Assembly (NCBI RefSeq): GCF_000264905.1 | Contig: NW_006763131.1 | Span: 720,793 to 784,792, forward strand | Length of the DNA: 64,000 bases | Reading direction: 5' to 3' | Source of the DNA: Stereum hirsutum FP-91666 SS1 | Lineage: Eukaryota; Basidiomycota; Agaricomycetes; Russulales; Stereaceae | In this document: positions 34,601 to 45,634 of the stretch, piece by piece | Position numbering within the stretch: the stretch's first letter is position 1 | Layout of the letters: each line of letters opens with the position of its first letter | Made by a program: the position numbers and the translations under genes | The notes under the pieces: generated by a model | What the model saw: the letters and a program-made list of their open reading frames with translations, nothing else | Told to the model about the DNA's origin: nothing | Databases searched by the model: none

Positions 34601-36069
34601 ATGGTCAAAATATCCATTATTTCTTCCGTAGTGGTCGTCGTCGCCCAATCTCCGGTCTACGGTAAGCATACTAGTAAAACATACTCTCAAACATTTCACT
34701 AAGACTTCATCAAGGTATCTTCGCTATGTCGGTCTTAATCGCCAGCGCCCTTTTGGTGTTAGTCCCTCATTACTTCTAAGCATCCTCCGTCAAGTTCTCT
34801 TATCACGATATAGTAAGCGTGGCTTGTCTAATCGTACCAATCTCGTCCTGGCGATGTCAATTTGGACGATGTTTGCTCTGTCGACAGCGGATTGGAGTAT
34901 ATCTTTGGCATTGATGATCGCGAGACTAAAGGAGCAAGACGATGCGCGTATCAACGTATGGTTAGACATGACACATGCAATCGTCGAACTCAATGTGCAT
35001 AATCTCAAATATCGTCCCTTATAATTAATTATCTGACCTCTTGCATTGTTAGAACGTTATTGCCGATGCAGTACTCGTGTGGCGGGTGTGGGTAATAAGC
35101 AAGCGCGAATATCCCAGAATTCTCACCTCTTCGGTAGCATCATTGGGTCTGTCTACAGGTACGTGGCCGAGGACATCATCATGGTTTCTACGCGTCTCTT
35201 GTGACCCATATATTTATGCTTTAGCATCGGCTTGCACTACCATCGGCTTGAGAGCTATGCTCTCCATTACGCTGGCCGGGGACAATACTGTAGGGAGAAG
35301 TCGAATGGTGGAGGCACTTTCGATTATCCAGATTTTGACCTATGCTATATCCTTTGCCACAAATGTCCTGACCACGTCCATCATCGGCCTTTATCTTTGG
35401 TACGCACACCGTTGTCTCCGCTTTCTGCCGGATCATGTAACTCACCCTCGCTTCTTCGGCATTTTGATGATCAGGAAATATCGTCGGTTCCTCAGAAAGA
35501 AGTTCTTAAGCAACAAGGCCGCCCATGTTGGGCAGATCATGGTTCTGCTGATTGAATCAGGGTTGCTATACTCAATATTCGTAGTAAGACCTCCCCACCC
35601 ACAGCATATATATATTACGCGCAAGGTACTGTACACTAATGCTCTGGTCCTTTGCAGATATCCTCCAGTATATGCTCTTTATTTCGATTGCAAGTCGGAA
35701 CCGTCGGAGACATAACGAACAACATACTTGCTCACCTATCTGTACGCAATATTCGACGAAAATTGCACTACAATAATTGCTGAGCCATGCGCATTTTGTC
35801 ATGACCAGGGCATATACCCCACTATCATCATTATTTTTGTCAGTATCGGAAGCTCAGTCAGCGCCTCAACATATCCTTTTCCTGCAGATATCGAGGCAAG
35901 TTCAAGGCACCAGAACCGAACCTCGACGGACCACCCAGTATCCATCAGACAACTGGACAGCAATCTCGGCGTCTCTGTCACGGCAGAAATCAGTCAAGCA
36001 GATTTTCATCCGAGTTCATCGGATGGAGGGATAGGCTCTGTCACGATGTTGTCCTCTGTCGTAGGGTGA
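34601..36069 (+). CDS. Multipass membrane protein, tandem copy C
   Basis: Eight exons (34601-34661, 34715-34757, 34814-34994, 35053-35158, 35225-35399, 35475-35583, 35658-35741, 35809-36069) give 339 aa. Segment order and motifs follow copy B: VIADAVLVWRVWV, ASACTTIGLRAM, KYRRFLRKKF, ESGLLYSIF, GDITNNILAHLSG and GIYPTIIIIFVS. The N-terminus is short (MVKISIISS), so an upstream leader exon in the region after the MITE is possible. The tail is Ser-rich and ends MLSSVVG. Function is unknown, as for copies A and B. Confidence 0.8.
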
Positions 36070-36505
36070 GACGGATAGGAGAAGTATATGACAATAGTAT
36101 TTTTTTGAAACCCGACATAGAGAGAAGGGGTCATGCTCGAGAGTGTTCGGACGATGTCATCAATAAAAGGAGTACATAGCAAGTTCGTAAGTTGAGAGGG
36201 AGAGAAGGCATACGGCATATGTTCCATAGTAGGTTGTGCAATGTTGACATAGAAATTGAACAGAAAAAATGAACCAAGTCATAGAAGGGTCAACGAGAAC
36301 GCGGTGAAACGGACTTCACTCATCCATTTTGTGTCTTCCGTGAAAAGGGAACCATCTGAACGCGGTCATCGCACGTGTATTAAAAAAGTAATGGACTCCT
36401 TCAAGAAGCGCCGATTCCGCGACGTGATGACTGAAATGACGGTGCATTATGTTCGAAAGACTTGCGTCATTAGCTCTGTGAATTCAATAATAGAGAGGCG
36501 AGCAC

Positions 36506-39077
36506 TCACGCATCGACGACGTGTGCGCAGACCTCCTCTCGCGTAAACCAATTCGTGAAGGACCGATGTCGCGTAAGATGCGCAATACAGAGTTCGCATC
36601 CCCAGTCCCTCCCCTTGTCTCGATGGTACCGCACCGATGTTTCTCTATCCAAGAGTTTGGCCTGGAATTCTTCGGAAGTATTGAGGAGTTGGAAGTTCGG
36701 GATATTCGATTGAGGTGTCGCATGTGCTCTCGAAGGAGAGGGCTGTTCATCGTTATTCGAAGGCAGTGCCATACTGTGTTGGCGCCAGGTGTGCTCAATC
36801 TTAAAAAAGTTGCATGTTGAACCATTAGCACGAAGTGCAAGAAGATAGAGTTACACTGGACTTACGCATTCTCTCCATGACATAGTGTCTCGCCCCTGTG
36901 GTTTTCTGAATCGGCCGCGTGAATTAGGCAGCAATGGGCAATCCATGCAAACAAATCGAGCGTCGACACGATCCATTGCAGCCACCGTAACGGACAAGGG
37001 GGAGCACTGAGGATCCTGTAGCCAAGCCAAGCGAAGTGCCACTTCACAGCCAACACGATCTATCGATAGCTCGGGGGTCGGACGTGGAATAATTTGATCG
37101 ACATCACCATCATAGGAGAATATCATACCATCTCGACACCTATGAGTAATAATCGCAGAGCCAAGGAGGGGATAGTGAGAGCTCCGACAATCCGGGCCAC
37201 GGCAGCGAAAAACAACTGGAGCCAGTTGAGAACGCAAGAGGCCCTCATGTGAGTGCCCCCCGAAGGGCATCTGATCCGAGTATTCTGAGGGAATCGAAGA
37301 AATAATGATACGTTCCCACACCGCTACCCAATGTTTAGGAAGCCATTGTTGCTCTGTCTCCTCATGATCGTAGAAGCGTTCGGAAAGGATGGCACGCATC
37401 CTTTGCTGCATAGTCGAGTCGGAGCTATCGTCATCTGCAAGAATAAGCGACTGAAGCGCGGGGAGCTGCTCTAGGATGTCACGATGGTCCGGAAGGTAGA
37501 GATGCCAAGAGTGATTGCGACTTCGGTCGGTGAGGGGCTTGGTAATAGCTTCATCTAGATTGTCTGCCAGAGGACCACGGTAACCTGTAGGTTCTGGGAA
37601 TCCAGGAATATCGAGCCATTCGATGAGGTCTACACAGACCTCTTCAAGGAGGCGGAGGCGATCTATAAATCGTCCCACACGCTCTATCCGTAGCCTTTCA
37701 GCCTTATGCTGGGCGAGAAGAGGCTCAATAATAGCCTTGACTCGTTCCCAAACTATCAACCCATCATCACCGGTAAGCACTTAGACGTCTCCATTATGCA
37801 GTTGATACTGACCTCGCTCAGTTAATGGTTTTTCGTTACGGACTTCTTTATGAGTATTGATCTTCTTAAAGTCTGCTTCGGTATATCCCATTTCGAGGCA
37901 TCGGGCCTTAATTCTGCGAAGCGGAAGGTGAGTGAAGTAGTGAAGAAGTATGGCGATGGTCAGGCAGTCGAAAAAGATCTTACTGAGCTTGACGGTCTAT
38001 TTTGTTGGCTTCGCGTTTCTCAGAACGAGCGGCTTTGACGGATTGAAACCAATGTTCGTATAGTTCATCGTCCTATAGATAGTAGTGTCGCAATCCAGGT
38101 CAGAATGTCAAGCGAGCGCGGACTCTAAACAAGATATTAACCCACAGGCTCTTTCTCTTCCAACCTCTTGGTTTCGGCCATTATGAATTCCTGCAATACG
38201 TTCTGCACATGCGCCGGGTCGCTGACAGCAGCGATAATTTGTTCGACCTTGTATTTGGCAGCCTCGACTTGACGCTTCCAAAAAAGGTCTGCATCCTTAT
38301 TGTGTCTGAGTTCCACTATGCGCTCTATGAAAAGGTGGGAATTGAGTAAGACGTGCCTGATGGAACAATATATTGAACATCACAGACTCGGTATAGCGGG
38401 AATGCAACTAAGCAGGATCGGATCGAGACCTGTCAGAATCCGAAGTGCATCATCGCTGGTGAGTACTTCATCGGCCGCTGAGGGACACAGCGACGCTCGA
38501 TGACACATCCTGAGCGACGAAACAAAATCGAGAGCAATGAAACCCGTATTATTGGCAGTTTTGTCGCAGAACTAGATTCGGAACGTGCACACCGCAGGTC
38601 AGAACACATTGGAAAGCGTAGAGAATGATAACATACATCGCACTTGTTGTGGTCAAAGAGGAAGTATGTCCATGCAGGTGCTGAAACATCGCGCGGAAAA
38701 GGTGGCGCACCGATATTCTCGTAGGCCACATCCCAGTCCAAGGCGGTGGAATGCGATAATAATATTGCCCTGAACTGCTTGGAGGTGCGCGCAAGCTGAA
38801 GAAGATCGATAGGCTGCAAATGGTGAACGACTTCAAGGAAGATCTCTTTAGGGATGTGATTGAATGGACGCGGAGGCCCGGTCGACCGCCGCGGTGGCGG
38901 AGTCGTAGCTGTGCCATCCCGTTTCCTCTTCCTGGTGGTCACCGCTGGTCGTTCGTGTGAGTTGGAGTGACACTGTGACCCGGGATCAGTTAGGGGAGCC
39001 TGGAGCGGACTCGAGCTGCCCTCGGAATCCTGGATAGCATCATCTCGATCCGTAAATTGTGGAAGTGGAGCTGTCAT
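36506..39077 (-). CDS. F-box protein, copy 1
   Basis: F-box proteins recruit substrates to SCF ubiquitin ligases. Eight exons (39077-38637, 38571-38467, 38429-38379, 38322-38146, 38072-37984, 37913-37813, 37779-36866, 36799-36506) give 723 aa. After a disordered, basic N-terminus, the F-box is at about residues 65-110 (FNHIPKEIFLEVVHHLQP, then LLQLARTSKQFRAILLS). A cysteine cluster follows (KCDFCDK), then a long helical region and a C-terminal Cys/His patch (WGCELCIAHLTRH). This layout is a large Agaricomycete family, and its substrates are unknown. An alternative end is possible: splicing at 36509/36476 would replace the stop and extend the frame to 36316, matching the tail seen in copy 2. 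Exon 3 is the least certain. Confidence 0.82.
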
Positions 39078-39662
39078 GATCACCAATGGAAGATACAGAG
39101 AGTGGAGAAAGAAAATGAGTTGTCAAAACGTAGGCGATGGACTGATTACGACTTGTGAAAGGCGCCGCACTCAGCTCTATATATACTGTTTTCATTTTAC
39201 CTTTTTCGGTGACAAAAGGTATGCGGACAATGTCATGGCGATGATAGTATATCCTATCAGGCATAAGCGGCAGCACATATTATATGGGGAACAAAGAACT
39301 TGCTTACTTTGGCCGGAATAATCAAAGGGACTATACAACAAGCGAGGCGCATGGGCCGTACGGACACAATAGTGCTTCTCTGCTATCAGCACTCATCACA
39401 GGCGACGTGGACAGTGACAGGCAACAACGATAAGATTCTTTCGGCAGTAACCGCAAAGCATCAAGGTTACTGTAGCTGAAAACAAACAAACAAAGCCACA
39501 GTGCAGTCGAAACAGGAGCACTACACATTGGGAGGTAGATACAACATAGGAAGAGGACAGGAACGATGCTGTGCTAGAGATAACGATCACAAAGGAAGCC
39601 AGGGCAGGAGAGGAAGGTCCTAGGTTGCTGTGTAGACAAAGGACAAAGAAGCCAAAACGAGA
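39078..39662. other. Intergenic region
   Basis: Between the F-box start and the kinase stop, both on the minus strand. No gene is seen. A TATATATA word near 39179 on the F-box upstream side may be its TATA element. Confidence 0.35.
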
Positions 39663-40978
39663 TCAGTAGTTCCAAACGACAGGGACAGGCTTCGATCTGG
39701 CACGCCGCCGTGTGTCGCTGCCAATCCCAGAAGTGGCTCCGGAAGTCTCCACCTCGGAGGATTTAATATGTCCAGTTTCGTTCTTCAGTTTGCTCTTCGA
39801 GCGAGTCACTCGGGCCACAGACTGGGAATCGGACGAGGGTTGCGAGTCAGCCACTTGAGATTGTTCGGACCTTTCCGCAACTTTCATATTGTCCTCCGGA
39901 GGCGCGACGGTGACACCTATTGGTGAAAGTGAAGCAAGTGACGGTCGCATGAGGAGCAACAAGCACTGACCTGATTTTGCATAAATCCTTTCGTAAGTTC
40001 CGGGCAGCCAGCGTTTGGTATACTCCATTGCAACCTTCCGGACTTCGCGCCTTGCCTGCTCTCTAGTCCAGTAATCAGGGGCTTGTTTGATGAGGTCTTC
40101 GGCGTTATGCATGATGGTAACCGGGTAATAGTCTCCAGCGAAAAATATGGTGGCTGATAATTCCATCCCGAGTATCAGCATGGTCGATGGCAGAAGGATA
40201 GGACACATCATACCTGGACGCCATAGCCCAAGATCGGTCAGCATGTGCCACAACTCTTCGCACGGAAACTCGGATAGCGATTGGGCAATGGAATTCAGTG
40301 GAGGGCGCTCAGCAGTGCATTTATGGGCGTCGGAGGCGTGTTCGAAATTGATGAGATATCCTTTATTATCTTTATATACGATATGACGTCGGGAAGGACA
40401 ACCATGGTCGACGCCTAGCTCGTGGACAGCCCAGAAGGCATCAATGACTTCCTCCCTAAACAAGAATTAGATTCGCACGATGAGATTAGTGGGTGACGGG
40501 GAATACTGAATGAGATGAATAAGACGCACTTTGCTTCTGGTGGAAGATCGTCGAAATATTCTGGACGAGGCTCCCCACAGTACTCTAGTACAAGGCAACC
40601 CATGTCGTGCTCCTCGAAGTAGCCGTAACAGATCGGTACTCTCGTTCCTTGTACACTGAACAGTTTGCGATAGATCTGAGCTTCGTGACGAAGTTTTAGG
40701 ACAGCAGGGCCGTAAGCAACCTTGTAGACGACATCACCGTCGCAATCGGAGGGGGGGTTACGAGCAACAGCGCGATAAACGTCGACGTGATTTGTTGTAT
40801 GGATCAGTTTGGATTGCTCGAGATGGAGACTATCACAAGGGTAATGGTCGTATTCGACAACCCTTATACGTGTACTAGTAGTCGGGTCCACACTGGAAGG
40901 GATCTCGAGAAATTCGAGGGCAGCGGGTTCTGAGTTGGGATCTACACTTGAAGGAATCTCGAGAAATTTACTGTCCAT
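39663..40978 (-). CDS. Kinase-like protein with lost catalytic residues (predicted pseudokinase)
   Basis: Three exons (40978-40530, 40455-39971, 39916-39663) give 395 aa and parallel those of the paralogue at 53945. The fold is kinase-like. The lysine (VVYKVAYG) and the helix-C glutamate (LRHEAQIYRKL) are present. The catalytic loop reads DHGCPSRRHIV where the paralogue has DHGDPAPRNIV, so the catalytic Asp is Cys and the metal-binding Asn is His. The metal motif reads LINFEHA instead of LIDFEHA. All three residues needed for phosphotransfer are therefore changed, while the frame, splice sites and the rest of the protein are intact. The N-terminus carries a tandem copy of an FLEIPSSVDP unit that is single in the paralogue. 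The tail is Ser/Lys-rich and ends PVPVVWNY. An upstream in-frame ATG at 41056 is possible. It is divergent from the Dnmt2-like gene, with 186 bp between starts. Confidence 0.85.
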
Positions 40979-41164
40979 AGTGGGCAAGGTCGTAGTTGAG
41001 CTTGAACGTTGGATGTTGACGTTGAGTTTTGAAAGGTGACGGTCGAGCTGAGACACGTCCAGGAAAGAATTTACGAATCGTGTTGAAGTGGCGTAAACAA
41101 TGTCCGCTGATGTTTCTCACAATTGGGCCACAGTAGCTGGCTCTGTTTCCTCTCTTCGACCGCC

Positions 41165-43081
41165 ATGTCTACTTCGAGCATCAGAGCTCTAGAATTCTAT
41201 AGCGGCATTGGTCTGTCCACATTTTTGGTTCGTATTGTCAAGAAATTATTTCTAATTGATGGATTCTTTATAACTTTAAACCTACAGGTGGTCTCCATCT
41301 TGCTCTCGAGCGCAGCTCTGTCTCAGGAGAAGTCGTCCAGGCCTTTGATTGGGATCAATTAGCCTGCTCAGTCTACAATTCCAACCATGAACCTAAACTA
41401 GCACGAAAGGTTCATTCTCTCTTTCACATCACCGCATGTCTCGCTCCTTCCTCAGGCCTGATCATAACATGGATCTGAAAGTAGGTCGACATCGCCACCC
41501 TCACGCCCGATATTTTGGCCGCGTATGCTGCCGACCTCTGGCTCCTTTCACCATCATGCCAACCATACACTGTGCTTAATCCACAAGCGAAGGGAGCAGA
41601 TGATCCGAGGGCGGAGTCGTTCCTCTGGATCGTGAGGACTCTGTTGCCGGGGTTGAAGGAGAAGGGGCGTGAGCCTGGCTGGGTATTAATTGAGAATGTC
41701 GCTGGCTTCGAGGTACGTTTTCATCTACTCATCTTTATGTCTACCTTGTCTGGTATTTATGGCCGTCATCTCGTGTAGACATCGAGCACGCGGCAGATAT
41801 TGATAGAAGTTATGAAAAGCCTCGGGTACCACACCATCGAGCTATTGCTCACGCCACTTCAGTTTGGGATACCGAACTCAAGGCTGAGGTATTATATGCT
41901 GGCCAGGAAGACGCCATTTAACATTCCTCTTCCTCCATCTTCCCGCCCCTCAGATCCGACCTCGAATGAATGCGCCCTACCACCCGAAGACCGAGTGTGG
42001 CGTCATATCCCGGGTCGAGGTTATGACTGGGTCGATCCTCGGAACGGTCTCGATGTTGAGAGTGTGGAGAATAATGTAGATGAGATCAGACGATATCTCG
42101 ATAGGTCCAAAGAGAGTAGGTGGAAGAAGGTTGTTGGTGAAGACGGGAAGGAAAGGTGGATGCATCCACATATGGTTTCGGACAGGGTATTGGGGAAGTG
42201 GGGGAGGTTATTTGACGTCGTGTTGCCTGAGGCGAGGAGGACATGCTGTTTCACGAGAGGTGAGTGTTCCGTTCTCCTGTTGTCTCGCTATTGTCGGTTC
42301 ACTCTAGTCCTCATGGCGGCTAAGATTGGTTTACGAGTGGCTATTCCGCCTGGTTTTGTGGTGCGATCCTCACTACAGCCGCGCCTCATGGTCCTCAAGA
42401 TTAGCCGTATGACCTGCTCAAAAGCTCATTCGTCTGACGTCGAGGTTTCGTGGCCTATGGCGCTCCTGCTGGTTCCTTGCTCTGATATTCGAGAACTCCT
42501 AACTGTGCGCTCGGCGAGTTCAGTCTCTCCACCACGCACTTCAATTGGCAGAGTCTTGACGATATTTGGTCGACCCATACAACCCATGACCCTGTGCTAA
42601 TTTGATGTTTGGCATTCAGGTTACACGCAGCTCGTGGAACGCGCAGGGTCCATCCTGCAAGAAAATGAAAGCCTCGACGTGAGCCTCACAATCCTTTTTT
42701 CATTTCTCTATTTGCACCCACTTCTCTCGGCCGGATCACCCTAATATATCATAACAGACCACAGCGACGTTCGATATATTCCTGAAGGATCAGCGGCAAG
42801 ATGACGCGTACGGTGGAAACGACGGCGCCGACGTACGTGTCGGCGAACGGTCCAATGGGGTTGAGGTCCTCAATCCGCTTCAGTTACGATATTTTTCTCC
42901 CTCCGAATTGCTCCGACTGTTCTGCTTCGAGCGTGTGGCCAATGACACGGAGGAGAAGACAGAAGAGGAGAAAGGATTCGTATGGCCCGAGGGTATTTCT
43001 ACGAAGAGTAAATACAGGCTTATAGGCAACTCCGTCAACGTCCTCGTAGTGTCTCGTCTTATAGACTTTTTGTTTGCATGA
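41165..43081 (+). CDS. Dnmt2-type (cytosine-5) methyltransferase
   Basis: Six exons (41165-41210, 41288-41409, 41485-41712, 41779-42259, 42620-42678, 42758-43081) give 419 aa. Motif I is EFYSGIGGLHLAL and binds SAM. Motif IV is LLSPSCQPYT, with the catalytic cysteine. Motif VI is IENVAGFE and motif VIII is FGIPNSRLRYY. The CFT word (RRTCCFTRGYTQL) is diagnostic of Dnmt2. The target region ends with RYFSPSELLRLF, and motif X is YRLIGNSVNVLVVSRLIDFL. Known Dnmt2 enzymes methylate C38 of tRNA-Asp, so a tRNA role is expected, but substrate cannot be proven here. Motif IV has Ser where Dnmt2 proteins usually have the second Pro, and Tyr replaces Phe. Intron 4 (42260-42619) is 360 nt, against about 70 for the others. 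Confidence 0.92.
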
Positions 43082-43512
43082 GCGAACGTGCGAAGTGGGT
43101 GTGGCAAGTGACGTGGATAGGTTGTGGCACCAATCCGCAAAAATTCCCGATCGCGTACACGGTCGTGGGAGACGCTCGGCGGGAGCCGGTGCCCGTGGGG
43201 TATAAGAGTCGGGCAGTGGGCGAGCGCGTCTTGAGCGAACGACCATCATCTCTCCCGAACGCCCTTCTTGCTTTAGAATCAGCGCATCACCTGTCGCCCA
43301 CGATTTCTTTCCCTCTCCCCGCCAATTCCTCAGCCGATATCTTCTGTAGAGACAGAAGATTCATGCTTCGACCCCCAGTCAATATTCCAGAGTTACAGCG
43401 TTTTTTGCATCCCAACATATCTTCCAGTCTTGTATGATTTGATACATCTGCTGTGGAGGCCAGCCATCTGATGATAATCGTTTTGTTGCTGTAGCGTTAA
43501 ACTTCGCCCAGC
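43082..43512. other. Intergenic region
   Basis: Between the Dnmt2-like gene and eIF5. No gene or repeat is seen. It contains the eIF5 promoter. Confidence 0.35.
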
Positions 43513-44978
43513 ATGGCCGCAGGAATCGTTAACATTCGTCGTGACGTCGATGACAAGTTTTACCGCTACCGGTGTGCCCACATTCCTTCTTTCCCGCTCG
43601 CTGAACCTCAGCCTCGTTTCAAATCATTCTGACCCTGTTATTTTATTTCTTCTAAACGCTATGACATCCCCACAGCATGCCCCTCCTCACGACCAAAATC
43701 GAGGGTAAAGGCAACGGCATCAAAACTGTCATCCCCAACATGTCCGACGTCGCCCGCGCTCTCTCACGCCCTCCGACCTACCCTACCAAATTCTTCGGCT
43801 CCGAACTCGGCGCGCAGACCTCCATTGACGAGAAGAATGACCGGTACATCGTCAACGGCGCCCACGACGCGACCCGCCTTCGCGAGCTCCTCGACGGTTT
43901 CATCGAGAAGTTCGTCCTCTGTGGGTCGTGCAAGAATCCCGAGACGGACCTCATCTTGACGAAGAATGAGATGATCATCAGGGATTGCAAGGCTTGTGGG
44001 GAGAGGACGGGGGTGGATATGAGGCATAAGCTCACCACGTATATTCTCAAGAACCCGCCCAAGAAGGCGTCGAAGGGGAAGAAGAGCGCCGGTGGACATG
44101 CTGAGGCGCCCTCGACTGGGGGTCCGCTACCAGAGACTAATGGTGGAGGAGAGGAGAACGGAGCGGCAGGGGGCGACGAGGCGGGGAGCGACGATGAGTT
44201 GACGAGGAGGATCAAGGCGGAGGCGGCGGAGCTGAGCACCAAGACGAAGTTGGCTGAGGAGGACTGGTCGGCGGATACGTCACCCGAGGCCGTCAAGGCT
44301 CGTATGAGCGCCATGCAGGGGGCTATGGCTGGGATCTCCATCAGCGCCGCTGGTGGCGATGATGACGGCAGCGACGAGGATTATGATAGCCCGTATTCTC
44401 AGCTCGGTCGCTGGGCAGAGGAGACTGAGGATCCGACCCCGGTTGAGGTCTTCAAGAAGGCTCAGGACTTGGGCATCGAGAAGAAGCACAAAACCGTGCA
44501 GGTTCTTGCTCAGGCTCTCTTCACTGAGGATATCCTTGTCCAGATCCCGAAGTACAATCCTCTCTTCCTCAAGGTTCGTTCACTTCTCTTTTCATCGGCG
44601 TTATCAGGCCACTGATGCGTCGTTCCTCTAGATGATCACCTCGGAGAAGCACCAGAAGGCCCTCCTTGGAGGTGTTGAGCGTCTTGCGGGTGTCACTTAC
44701 CCTGACCTCGTCCCCCTCATTCCCAAAATCTTGATGGCCTTCTACCAGGTCGATGTTCTCGAGGAGGAAGTGATCAAGCAGTGGGGTACCCATGTCAGTA
44801 AGAAGTATGTGGACAAGGATACGAGCAAGAGGGTCAGGAAAGCGAGCGAGCCGTTCCTGAAGGTTCGTACTTCCCCCCATCACTTTCATTATACGAAAGA
44901 GCTGACATGGGTGAATATTTCAATCCTCAGTGGCTTGATGAGGCGGAGGAGTCTGAGGAAGAGTCTGATGACGAGTAG
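43513..44978 (+). CDS. TIF5: Translation initiation factor eIF5
   Basis: GTPase-activating protein for eIF2 in the 43S/48S complex. It triggers GTP hydrolysis at start-codon choice, and its C-terminal domain bridges eIF2-beta, eIF3 and eIF1. Four exons (43513-43571, 43676-44573, 44632-44862, 44931-44978) give 411 aa, close to yeast TIF5 (405). The first exon holds the arginine-finger region ([14 protein letters not shown]). A zinc ribbon follows (CGSCKNPET, then CKACGERT). An acidic linker leads to the W2/HEAT domain, which ends [15 protein letters not shown]. The short first exon ending just before the MP residues and the phase-0 final intron are well defined. This is a housekeeping gene with nothing unusual. 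Confidence 0.97.
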
Positions 44979-45634
44979 AGAGCTTGTGTCGGCCGTTTAT
45001 CCTCTTTGTTTTCGCATATGGACTGGTTGCTTTACCGTCGTGAAAAGTTATGCTCCTGCTTCGTCTCTCGCGTTCATGTATGTTCCATGCCTTCGAGACT
45101 GCTCTGCTTCGAGATGGCATGCTCGTGAATGTCACGTCTTCTATGTGCAAGTCCATTGATCCTGGGCGTCGTATACGTAGCTGTCCGTTATGTTGCCTCG
45201 AATGAACATTTGCTGCTGTTCTTCTGACCAATGTTATGAATGTCACTCGGGCGGACAGGGATGGTGCCACCCGTGCTCGCCACCCCTTGCTGTTCAGTAC
45301 GTAGATCGAGAGAACATGAGACTGCCCCTCCTGTTAGCCGCATCCTGGTCCTGTGGACACAACGTAACACTCTCGGGCTTCACAGAGATATATAGCCGGC
45401 AGGCAATCATGCTCTCTGTCTACATACACGTCTGTTTAAATCCGCGCTTGTACAGCACTCCCAGGCTGTCTTTCCCCACATTTATCCTTGGACTTCCCAC
45501 GTCAGGCCTTGTTGCAGGCTATTATAGAATCTGTCCTACCTATCCATCAAACGACTCGGACACGTTCGACGTACACCACTGTAAGGCTATCTGAAGGATA
45601 AGACTCCCTCGAATTCTCAGAGTATCTCTGAACT
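44979..45634. other. Intergenic region
   Basis: No coding frame with domain features and no repeat. It holds the eIF5 3' end and the thiolase promoter. Confidence 0.35.

Noticed and set aside
42260..42619. Reading frame inside Dnmt2 intron 4 as an exon
   Set aside because: Including it separates the conserved CFT word from the GYTQL that must follow, and the clean GT..CAG ends restore the known protein. It is kept as an intron of unusual length.
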